Position numbers and translations under genes: made by a program. From Paludibacter sp. (GTDB lineage: Bacteria > Bacteroidota > Bacteroidia > Bacteroidales > Paludibacteraceae), in assembly GCA_031284665.1 (NCBI GenBank), contig JAITXR010000358.1, positions 1 through 13,395 on the forward strand: a stretch of DNA of 13,395 nucleotides. The letters are read 5' to 3'. The notes under the pieces were generated by a model. That model did no database searches and was not told where the DNA came from. It worked only from the letters and a program-made list of their open reading frames with translations. Shown piece by piece: positions 1 to 6,061 of this stretch (position 1 is its first letter; every line of letters begins with the position of its first letter).

Positions 1-1
1 T

Positions 2-121
2 ACGCGCGAGCAACAATCGCATACACCTATTGTGCGCGAAGAGAAAAAAGTTGGTAGAAACGACCTCTGCCCTTGCGGAAGTGGGAAAAAATATAAAAAT
101 TGCCACGGACAAAATGTGTAA
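2..121 (+). CDS. secA: SecA, C-terminal zinc-binding tail (partial, 5' end outside window)
   Basis: This is the last 39 codons of a protein whose 5' part lies before the window. It ends at TAA (119-121). The visible tail is a charged linker followed by [18 protein letters not shown], the C-x-C-x8-C-H zinc motif that ends SecA. The cysteines are encoded at 68-70, 74-76 and 101-103, and the histidine at 104-106. SecA is the ATPase that drives preproteins through SecYEG, and this zinc tail binds SecB and ribosomes in the species studied. The SEC-C motif also occurs at the end of a few unrelated proteins. The preceding linker and the VGRND lead-in match Bacteroidetes SecA well, so SecA is the best call. 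Confidence 0.9.
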   Translation, partial: TREQQSHTPIVREEKKVGRNDLCPCGSGKKYKNCHGQNV

Positions 122-122
122 A

Positions 123-158
123 GTTTGAGAGGTTTGAACGGTTTGAGAGGTTTGAGAG
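123..158 (+). repeat. Tandem array, four 9-nt units (GTTTGAGAG)
   Basis: The units are GTTTGAGAG (123-131), GTTTGAACG (132-140), GTTTGAGAG (141-149) and GTTTGAGAG (150-158), in exact 9-nt register directly after the secA stop codon. The same nonamer occurs once more at 5993-6001 in the pepD leader. Confidence 0.9.
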
Positions 159-282
159 GTGAAAAGTGCCATTCATAACATTATTTTTCACCGTACTTTG
201 GAATAAATAAACATTTGATAATTATATTATTTTTTCATTATTCAATTAAGTAATGAGAATAAAATAATGTTACATTACATGT

Positions 283-311
283 TTTGTAAATGATTGAAAG
301 ATTGTATCTTG
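283..311 (+). promoter_or_regulatory. Candidate Bacteroidetes-type promoter for the GH2 gene
   Basis: TTTG (283-286) is followed after 18 nt by TATCTTG (305-311), which is one T short of the Bacteroidetes -7 consensus TAnnTTTG. Its position, 43 nt upstream of the ATG at 355, suits a short leader. The deviation from consensus makes this tentative. Confidence 0.4.
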
Positions 312-313
312 CG

Positions 314-348
314 CCATTTTACATTTTACATTATACATTTTACATTAC
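314..348 (+). repeat. Heptad array (unit ACATTNN) abutting the GH2 start codon
   Basis: Five consecutive 7-nt units are seen: CCATTTT, ACATTTT, ACATTAT, ACATTTT and ACATTAC. The array ends 6 nt before the ATG at 355 and would fill most of the 5' untranslated leader if the promoter at 283-311 is right. Confidence 0.85.
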
Positions 349-354
349 TTAATT

Positions 355-3252
355 ATGCTCAAATACCTGAAATTCACAGTTTTATTTTTTCTGCTTTATT
401 GCGGGAATAGTCTTGCTCAAAATGCAAGCATTGATTTGAGTGGCACATGGCAATTTGCAATCGACAGAAATGATGTTGGTAAAGCCGAAAAATGGTTTGC
501 CAAGTCTTTTGATGATGCTATTTATCTTCCGTCTTCGATGAACGAAAGTCGTAAGGGCGACGACGTTACTTTGCATACGCCGTGGACTGCAAGTTTGTAT
601 GACAGCACATTTTTCTTCTCGCCACGTTTGGCGAAATATCGGGAGCAGGACAACCTGAAATTACCATTTTGGCTTACTCCTGTGAAGTATTACGTGGGTG
701 TGGCGTGGTATCAACGCACTGTAGAAATTCCAAAAAATTGGAAAACTCAGCGCGTTGTTTTATTTTTGGAACGCCCACATATCGAAAGTACTTTGTGGAT
801 TAACAATCAGGAAGTTGGTAGTGAAAATTCGCTGTCGGTGCCGCACGTTTTTGATGTTTCAAAATATCTGAAAGCGGGCAAAAACACTATTTCTGTGCGC
901 ATCGACAATCGTATGCCGGACAGTTCGCCCTATAATGTGGGTAAGGATTCTCACAGCGTTACAGACCAGACACAGGGGAATTGGAACGGGATTGTCGGGA
1001 AACTCGAATTGCGCACAATGCCCACTACTTATATCGACGATGTGCAGGTCTTCCCGGATGTTAAAAACAAAAAAGCACTTGTTAAAATAAAAATTATTGG
1101 CGCTGATGCATTGAAAACTATTGAGTTGAATGCCAATGTTTTAAGAGCAGACGATGCGGCTAATTCTGCGATTACATCAGTTAATGTAAAGCAAGATATT
1201 AGTGCAACAAAAGAAAAAAATCCAACTCTGGAAATAGAACTTCCATTCAAAGGCAATCCTTTTCTTTGGGACGAATTTCATCCTAATTTATATAAATTAC
1301 AAGTTAAACTCACTACAAAAAACAGTTTTGACACGCGCGAAACGCAGTTTGGTATGCGCGAATTTACCATTGATGGAAAGTATTTTTATGTCAACGGACA
1401 AAAAACAATTTTGCGTGGTACGGTCGAAAATTGCGATTTCCCGCTTACCGGTTATGCGCCGATGGACTTGGAATCGTGGGTGCGTGTATTTCGGATTTGT
1501 AAGAATTTTGGCTTAAATCATATTCGCTTTCACTCTTATTGTCCGCCGGAGGCAGCGATGCAAGCGGCTGATTTAGTGGGACTTTACCTGCAACCGGAAG
1601 GACCTTCGTGGCCTAATCACGGCTCTTCGCTTGGCGATGGGCGACCGGTTGATGATTATCTCTGGAATGAGGCGCAAAGTATTGTACGTCAGTATGGTAA
1701 CTATCCGTCATTTTGTATGTTTGCCATTGGTAACGAGCCGCGTGGGCGTTGGGTGCAGTGGGTGAGCAAATTTGTAGATTATTGGAAAGCAACGGATTCT
1801 CGGCGTGTTTATACAGGCGCATCGGTAGGGCAAAGTTGGGCGTGGCAACCGAAAAATCAGTATCACGTAAAGGCGGGTGCGCGTGGGCTTACCTGGGACA
1901 GGCAGCCCGAAACAATGTCGGATTTTCATGAGCGAATTGACTCAATTCAAGTGCCTTACCTGTCGCACGAAATGGGGCAGTGGTGCGTTTTTCCCGATTT
2001 TTCGGAGATTACAAAATATACAGGTGTGATGCGGGCGCGAAATTTTGAACTCTTCCGCGAAGATTTGAAGGATAGAAATATGGGCGATTTGGCTGCACAA
2101 TTTTTACAGGCGTCGGGTAAATTGCAAGCATTGTGTTACAAGCACGAAATTGAAAAAACATTACGTACGCCGGGTTATGCCGGTTTTCAAATGCTGGCGT
2201 TGAACGATTACAGCGGACAGGGAACTGCATTAGTGGGCTTGCTAAATGTGTTTTTTGAAGAAAAAGGTTATATTACTGCCGAACAGTTTCGCCGATTTTG
2301 CGCTCCAACGGTTTTGCTGGCGCGAATGAAAAAATTTGTTTTCAAAAACAACGAAACCCTGACGGCAACGATAGAAGTATCACATTTTGGCGAGAAAGCG
2401 TTGAAAGACCAATTAACAAAATGGGTGATAAAAGATAAATTTGGAAGTATTGTTAAACAAGGAAATATTTTGCCTAAAAATATTGAAATAGGAAATTGTC
2501 AGGATTTGGGCAAAATAGAATTTCCGCTCAGTCAGTTTCAAAAAGCGCAAAAACTGACATTGGAACTGTGTTTTGACGGCACAGATATTGTTAACGATTG
2601 GGATTTTTGGGTTTATCCTTCGGAACTGCCGAAAGTGGATACAACACAAATTTTTATCACGGAAAACATTGACGATAAAGCAAAAAATATTTTGGAAAAC
2701 GGCGGAAAAGTATTGCTGTTGCTCAATCGTAAAGTTGAGCAGGGCAAAGATATAGTTCAGCATTTTACGCCGTCGTTTTGGAATACTTCGTGGTTTAAAA
2801 TGCGTCCGCCACACACCGAAGGCAGTTTGATACATAATTTTCATCCTGTTTTCAACGATTTTCCTACTGATTTTTATACCGCTATGCAATGGTGGGAACT
2901 CACGCAGAAAGCGCCGGTAATGGAATTGACCAATTTCCCTGCCGATTTTCAGCCAATAGTTCAAACAATCGACACGTGGTTTATCAATCGCAAACTCGGA
3001 ATGCTTTTTGAGGCAAATGCAGGCAATGGAAAAATCGTAGTTTGCAGTATGGATTTGCGTACAAACTTGGAAAATCGTAGCGTTGCGCGGCAAATGTTCT
3101 ATTCAATTGTAAATTATATGAATTCCAATAAATTTTTCCCCGAAAAAACCGTTAATTTGTCGTTAATCGAAGACATAATGCGCAAGCCAAGCGAGCGCAT
3201 AAACATAGATACACAAGATGCACCCGATGAATTGAAAAATGTTATACTGTAA
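355..3252 (+). CDS. Secreted glycoside hydrolase family 2 protein (beta-galactosidase/beta-glucuronidase superfamily)
   Basis: The protein is 965 aa. A type I signal peptide (about residues 1-22, ending SLAQ) predicts export; the Cys at 16 is preceded by Tyr, so it is not a lipobox. The domain order fits GH2: a jelly-roll sugar-binding domain (about 24-220, with DLSGTWQF and WYQRTVEIP), an Ig-like domain (about 225-335), a TIM barrel (about 340-650) and a C-terminal extension. The acid/base is Glu461 in IGNEP, with the invariant preceding Asn. The likely nucleophile is Glu539 in SHEMGQW. In this clade a GQGTALVG segment follows (about residue 619). The last ~170 residues look like an alpha/beta domain found in related Bacteroides enzymes. 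The substrate cannot be read from the sequence; a beta-linked hexoside or uronide is the family expectation. No SusC/SusD pair or regulator is adjacent, which is unusual for such an enzyme in this phylum. Confidence 0.9.
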   Translation: MLKYLKFTVLFFLLYCGNSLAQNASIDLSGTWQFAIDRNDVGKAEKWFAKSFDDAIYLPSSMNESRKGDDVTLHTPWTASLYDSTFFFSPRLAKYREQDNLKLPFWLTPVKYYVGVAWYQRTVEIPKNWKTQRVVLFLERPHIESTLWINNQEVGSENSLSVPHVFDVSKYLKAGKNTISVRIDNRMPDSSPYNVGKDSHSVTDQTQGNWNGIVGKLELRTMPTTYIDDVQVFPDVKNKKALVKIKIIGADALKTIELNANVLRADDAANSAITSVNVKQDISATKEKNPTLEIELPFKGNPFLWDEFHPNLYKLQVKLTTKNSFDTRETQFGMREFTIDGKYFYVNGQKTILRGTVENCDFPLTGYAPMDLESWVRVFRICKNFGLNHIRFHSYCPPEAAMQAADLVGLYLQPEGPSWPNHGSSLGDGRPVDDYLWNEAQSIVRQYGNYPSFCMFAIGNEPRGRWVQWVSKFVDYWKATDSRRVYTGASVGQSWAWQPKNQYHVKAGARGLTWDRQPETMSDFHERIDSIQVPYLSHEMGQWCVFPDFSEITKYTGVMRARNFELFREDLKDRNMGDLAAQFLQASGKLQALCYKHEIEKTLRTPGYAGFQMLALNDYSGQGTALVGLLNVFFEEKGYITAEQFRRFCAPTVLLARMKKFVFKNNETLTATIEVSHFGEKALKDQLTKWVIKDKFGSIVKQGNILPKNIEIGNCQDLGKIEFPLSQFQKAQKLTLELCFDGTDIVNDWDFWVYPSELPKVDTTQIFITENIDDKAKNILENGGKVLLLLNRKVEQGKDIVQHFTPSFWNTSWFKMRPPHTEGSLIHNFHPVFNDFPTDFYTAMQWWELTQKAPVMELTNFPADFQPIVQTIDTWFINRKLGMLFEANAGNGKIVVCSMDLRTNLENRSVARQMFYSIVNYMNSNKFFPEKTVNLSLIEDIMRKPSERINIDTQDAPDELKNVIL

Positions 3253-3265
3253 AAAACTCAACAAG

Positions 3266-3307
3266 TCGATACTCAAATTTTGATACTTAATACTTGATAC
3301 TCAATAC
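3266..3307 (+). repeat. Heptad array (unit approx. TTGATAC) ending 3 nt before the lgt start
   Basis: Six 7-nt units are seen: TCGATAC, TCAAATT, TTGATAC, TTAATAC, TTGATAC and TCAATAC. The array occupies nearly the whole 58-nt gap between the GH2 stop and the lgt ATG at 3311. No TAnnTTTG promoter is visible here, so lgt may be read from the GH2 promoter or from a promoter not recognised by eye. Confidence 0.88.
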
Positions 3308-3310
3308 TTT

Positions 3311-4156
3311 ATGAACTTATTTATCACTTGGAATGTAAATCCCGAAATTTTTCCAAACATATTGCCGATACGTTGGTACGGCTTGATGTGGGCATTAGGA
3401 ATTTGGTTTTGCTATTTAATTGTAGCGCGGATGTTCAAATTCGAAAAATTGCCCGACAAATGGATGGATAATTTATTTTTTTACACCGTAGCAGGCACTA
3501 TTATTGGTGCGCGTTTAGGGCATTGTTTGTTTTATGGCGCGCCGAACGATTTCTTTTTTTACTACACACATCCTTTGGAAATTATAAAAGTGTGGGAAGG
3601 CGGATTGGCAAGTCACGGAGGCGCACTTGGAATAATTGCAGCACTTTGGTTATATAACAAAAACGTGAGCCACAAAGGTTTTATTTGGACTTTCGACCGT
3701 CTTGTGGTCGGCGCAGCAATTACGGGTGCTTGCATTCGTTTTGGGAATTTACTTAATTCCGAAATTTACGGCGGAGTTACATCTATGCCGTGGGGATTCA
3801 ATTTTGTGAAAGACACTATGTGGCATTTGCCGGTTTCGATGGGAGGTGCAGGCGAGCAGCCCTGCCATCCTACGCAAATTTACGAAATGCTGTATTGCCT
3901 TGTCGCATTTGGAGTTACCTACTGGCTTTATTGGTATCGACAAGCATATAAACGCACAGGATTAATTTTTGGAGTTTTTCTGTTAATTATTTTTGGGACA
4001 AGATTTTTGCTCGAATTTATCAAATTTAATCAGGAAAACTTTGAACAAAATATGTTTCTCAATATGGGACAGATACTAAGTATTCCTTTCATTATTTGGG
4101 GAATTTGGCTAATTTGGCGAACGGCGAAAAAACCAGAAAAAATGGTTAATAGTTAA
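3311..4156 (+). CDS. lgt: Prolipoprotein diacylglyceryl transferase
   Basis: The protein is 281 aa, the usual length. Lgt transfers the diacylglyceryl group of phosphatidylglycerol to the lipobox cysteine of prolipoproteins in the inner membrane, the first step of lipoprotein maturation before LspA. About seven hydrophobic segments are visible. The family signature is clear: His102 in the SHGG loop, then Arg143, Asn146 and Glu151 in IRFGNLLNSE, at the same numbers as the E. coli catalytic-site residues. CHPTQIYE (about 185-192) and Arg231 in the last third correspond to other conserved positions. The ATG at 3311 is preceded by a heptad array rather than a Shine-Dalgarno site, as is common in this phylum. 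It lies 58 nt after the GH2 gene on the same strand, so cotranscription is possible, but the functions are unrelated. Confidence 0.97.
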   Translation: MNLFITWNVNPEIFPNILPIRWYGLMWALGIWFCYLIVARMFKFEKLPDKWMDNLFFYTVAGTIIGARLGHCLFYGAPNDFFFYYTHPLEIIKVWEGGLASHGGALGIIAALWLYNKNVSHKGFIWTFDRLVVGAAITGACIRFGNLLNSEIYGGVTSMPWGFNFVKDTMWHLPVSMGGAGEQPCHPTQIYEMLYCLVAFGVTYWLYWYRQAYKRTGLIFGVFLLIIFGTRFLLEFIKFNQENFEQNMFLNMGQILSIPFIIWGIWLIWRTAKKPEKMVNS

Positions 4157-4163
4157 TGAAAAA

Positions 4164-4219
4164 AATCACGAATTACGACCTAAAGTACACGAAACACGAT
4201 GCACGGTAAACGGTGCGGG
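4164..4219 (+). repeat. Heptad array (unit NNNNACG) after lgt
   Basis: Eight 7-nt units in register are seen: AATCACG, AATTACG, ACCTAAA, GTACACG, AAACACG, ATGCACG, GTAAACG and GTGCGGG. Six of the eight end in ACG. The array begins 7 nt after the lgt stop codon. Confidence 0.75.
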
Positions 4220-4221
4220 TA

Positions 4222-4306
4222 ACAGCAACCTCCGCCCGTCATTGCGGGCTTGACCCGCAATCTCCTATTGTTTGTCTGAACTTTGATTTACCTGATTTTA
4301 GTGATT
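4222..4306 (-). repeat. Dispersed repeat module, copy A (with internal hairpin)
   Basis: Read on the minus strand it is a 9-nt-periodic AATCANNNN stretch, then GTTCAGACAAA, then a hairpin, then GCAATGACGGGCGGAG and GTTGCTGT. Copy B at 7836-7900 has the same order on the plus strand but lacks about 18 nt, including one hairpin arm. The hairpin (4241-4261) is an 8-bp perfect stem, ATTGCGGG/CCCGCAAT, with a 5-nt loop. Confidence 0.8.
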
Positions 4307-4320
4307 AATATAAATAAAAT

Positions 4321-4351
4321 ACTCTAACAGGGTTTGAAATCCTGTTAGAGT
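4321..4351. repeat. 31-nt palindrome (11-bp perfect stem), REP-like or weak terminator
   Basis: ACTCTAACAGG (4321-4331) is the exact reverse complement of 4341-4351. The 9-nt loop GTTTGAAAT is itself nearly palindromic. There is no T-run after it on the plus strand. On the minus strand the following bases are T-rich (ATTTTATTTAT), so it could end the dehydrogenase transcript. Palindromes of this type are otherwise typical of dispersed intergenic elements. Confidence 0.7.
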
Positions 4352-4382
4352 TAGAGCAAATAAGGTAATTTATCCACTCGCG

Positions 4383-4468
4383 CCGATTTGCAATCGGAGT
4401 GTTGGCAAATATTTGATTATTAAGATTATACAGGCATGGATTGCAAACTTGCGCTAAACGGGCAATCC
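4383..4468. repeat. Paired hairpins, REP-like module
   Basis: CCGATT-TGC-AATCGG (4383-4397) is a perfect 6-bp stem. About 40 nt on, GGATTGC (4438-4444) pairs with GCAATCC (4462-4468) across a 17-nt loop. Both share the core GATTTGCAATC/GGATTGCAA, which suggests related elements facing each other. The second ends 11 nt before the stop codon of the minus-strand gene. Confidence 0.6.
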
Positions 4469-4479
4469 GCGTACTTATC

Positions 4480-5760
4480 TTACAGCCTCCCATCTACCCA
4501 GCGGCGGTCGATAATTGCTTTTACATCGAAGATTACGGCGTTTTGGTTGTGGTATTTTTCAAAATCAAAATTCTTAAATTCATCGTGGGCAACGGCAAGA
4601 ATTACAGCAGTATAGCCTTTTGTTTCGTCAATCGATTTTACTGTCGAAACGCCATATTCGCTTTGTAATTCGGCAGCATCCACCCAAGGGTCGTAAATGT
4701 CAATATTAATGTCAAATTCTTTGAGAGCGTGGTAAATATCCACCACTTTGGTGTTGCGAATATCGGGGCAATTTTCCTTGAAAGTAACGCCTAAAAGTAG
4801 CACATTAGAGTTTTTGATTTTATGGTCTTTGCTAATCATCAGTTTCACAACTTTGTCGGCAATAAAAGGCGCAATGCTGTTATTTACGTGCCTGCCCGAC
4901 AAAATTACCTGCGGAATATATCCCAAAGTTTCGGCTTTTTTCGCCAAATAATACGGGTCAACACTGATGCAATGCCCGCCAACAAGTCCGGGACGATATT
5001 TCAGAAAATTCCATTTTGTGCCTGCTGCCTCGAGCACTTCGTTGGTGTCGATTCCAATACGGTCGAAAATCAGCGCAAGTTCGTTTACAAACGAAATATT
5101 AATATCGCGCTGCGAATTTTCGATAATTTTCGAGGCTTCGGCAACTTTTATGCTCGACGCTTTGTGAGTGCCGGCGGTGATTATTGAGGAGTATAAATTA
5201 TCAATAAACTCAGCAATTTCGGGCGTGGAGCCGGAAGTAACTTTTTTGATTGTGGTAAGGGTATTGATTTTGTCGCCCGGATTGATGCGCTCGGGCGAAT
5301 ATCCGGCAAAAAAATCGACATTGAACTTTAACCCCGAACTTTGCTCTATCGCCGGTACGCAATCGTCTTCGGTGCAGCCCGGATAAGTTGTTGATTCATA
5401 AATCACTATATCTCCTTTTGACAGCACTTTGCCAAGCATTTCGGATGCTTTTAACAGTGGAGCGAGGTCGGGCGTGTTAAATTTATCAATCGGCGTTGGC
5501 ACGGTAACAATGTAGATATTACACTGTTTCAAATCCTGAATGTCGGACGAAAACGAAAGTCCTGTTTCGTGATTTTCGGCAAAGCGAGTTATCGCCAAAC
5601 TCATTGATTTTAAGTCGGCTTCGAGCGTGTGGTCGTATCCGGCGCGGAGTTCCTCGACACGTTTTTTGTTGATGTCGAAACCTACGACGCGATATTTTTT
5701 CCCAAACTCAATAGCCAACGGCAAACCAACATAACCAAGACCTATAACAGCAATTTTCAT
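4480..5760 (-). CDS. UDP-N-acetylhexosamine 6-dehydrogenase-like nucleotide-sugar dehydrogenase
   Basis: The protein is 426 aa. It belongs to the UDP-glucose/GDP-mannose dehydrogenase family, which oxidises C6 of a nucleotide sugar to the uronate with two NAD+ in the cytoplasm. The N-terminal Rossmann motif is GLGYVG (7-12). The segment GYDHTLEAD (41-49), STTYPGCTED (123-132), FFAGYSPERINPGD (150-163) and SQRDINISFVNELALIF (216-232) fit the TviB/WbpO branch, which acts on UDP-GlcNAc or UDP-GalNAc, better than plain UDP-glucose dehydrogenase. The catalytic cysteine is Cys264 in GGHCIS, with Lys205 and Asn215 in the conserved central helix. The C-terminal domain (about 315-426) has the usual FKENCPDIRNTKV. 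Such enzymes usually sit in capsule or O-antigen clusters, but no glycosyltransferase, epimerase or flippase is next to it here. It is divergent from pepD. The exact substrate is inferred. Confidence 0.92.
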   Translation of the reverse strand: MKIAVIGLGYVGLPLAIEFGKKYRVVGFDINKKRVEELRAGYDHTLEADLKSMSLAITRFAENHETGLSFSSDIQDLKQCNIYIVTVPTPIDKFNTPDLAPLLKASEMLGKVLSKGDIVIYESTTYPGCTEDDCVPAIEQSSGLKFNVDFFAGYSPERINPGDKINTLTTIKKVTSGSTPEIAEFIDNLYSSIITAGTHKASSIKVAEASKIIENSQRDINISFVNELALIFDRIGIDTNEVLEAAGTKWNFLKYRPGLVGGHCISVDPYYLAKKAETLGYIPQVILSGRHVNNSIAPFIADKVVKLMISKDHKIKNSNVLLLGVTFKENCPDIRNTKVVDIYHALKEFDINIDIYDPWVDAAELQSEYGVSTVKSIDETKGYTAVILAVAHDEFKNFDFEKYHNQNAVIFDVKAIIDRRWVDGRL

Positions 5761-5782
5761 ATTTGTAGATTTTTATATTTTT

Positions 5783-5803
5783 AGAGCAAAGAACAAAGAG
5801 TAA
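5783..5803 (-). repeat. Heptad array in the dehydrogenase leader
   Basis: On the plus strand the units AGAGCAA (5783-5789), AGAACAA (5790-5796) and AGAGTAA (5797-5803) follow one another, and a partial unit AGAC continues to 5807. The array lies between the candidate -7 box (5811-5818) and the start codon at 5760, so it would be in the 5' untranslated leader of the minus-strand gene. Confidence 0.75.
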
Positions 5804-5810
5804 AGACTTC

Positions 5811-5818
5811 CAAAATTA
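5811..5818 (-). promoter_or_regulatory. Candidate -7 box for the sugar dehydrogenase gene
   Basis: The plus-strand CAAAATTA reads TAATTTTG on the minus strand, matching TAnnTTTG, 50 nt upstream of the start codon. No TTG -33 box is seen at the usual distance, so support is weak. The rest of the 301-nt divergent spacer (5761-6061) is AT-rich and holds no gene. Confidence 0.35.
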
Positions 5819-5940
5819 GTAGTTTTTTCGCGTTTTCGTGCGTTCACTTTTTTGCGCGTTTTTTATTGTTTTGTTCGTGGTTTTAATTTTTTGTGCAAAT
5901 ATATAACATTTTTTTAATACAATTTTGTTGACTTGCTTTT

Positions 5941-5977
5941 TTTGCGTAGTATTTTTCTCAAAAAAGCATTATCTTTG
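5941..5977 (+). promoter_or_regulatory. Candidate promoter for pepD
   Basis: TATCTTTG (5970-5977) is a full match to the Bacteroidetes -7 box TAnnTTTG. A TTTG (5941-5944) lies 25 nt upstream, longer than the usual 19-21 nt. Transcription from here would give a leader of roughly 80 nt that contains GTTTGAGAG (5993-6001) and a related ATGTTTGAA. Confidence 0.6.
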
Positions 5978-6061
5978 CGGAGAAATTAGGAAGTTTGAGA
6001 GATGTTTGAATAATATAAAAATACAAAAATAGAATTATTAAAAATTTAACTCTAAAATAAT

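Larger units (their letters stand above)
122..354. other. Intergenic spacer between secA and the GH2 gene
   Basis: No gene is seen in these 233 nt. The spacer holds a 9-nt tandem array (123-158), an imperfect inverted repeat (226-268), a candidate promoter (283-311) and a 7-nt array (314-348) that reaches the GH2 start codon. There is no convincing intrinsic terminator for secA. Confidence 0.7.
4157..4479. other. Gene-free spacer between convergent lgt and sugar dehydrogenase genes
   Basis: These 323 nt have no coding potential that I trust. They contain, in order, an ACG-ending heptad array (4164-4219), one copy of a dispersed repeat in minus orientation (4222-4306) with an internal hairpin, a 31-nt palindrome (4321-4351), and two more hairpins (4383-4397 and 4438-4468). 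The spacer reads as stacked REP-like modules between two converging genes. Confidence 0.75.

Noticed and set aside
226..268. Intrinsic terminator of secA (ATTATTTT...AAAATAAT inverted repeat)
   Set aside because: The stem is imperfect, almost purely A/T, and not followed by a T-run. It is probably low-complexity AT sequence.
2413..3093. 226-codon open frame antisense to the GH2 gene
   Set aside because: It lies wholly within a well-supported gene, its translation is rich in Ile, Phe, Arg and Cys without recognisable motifs, and no promoter faces it.
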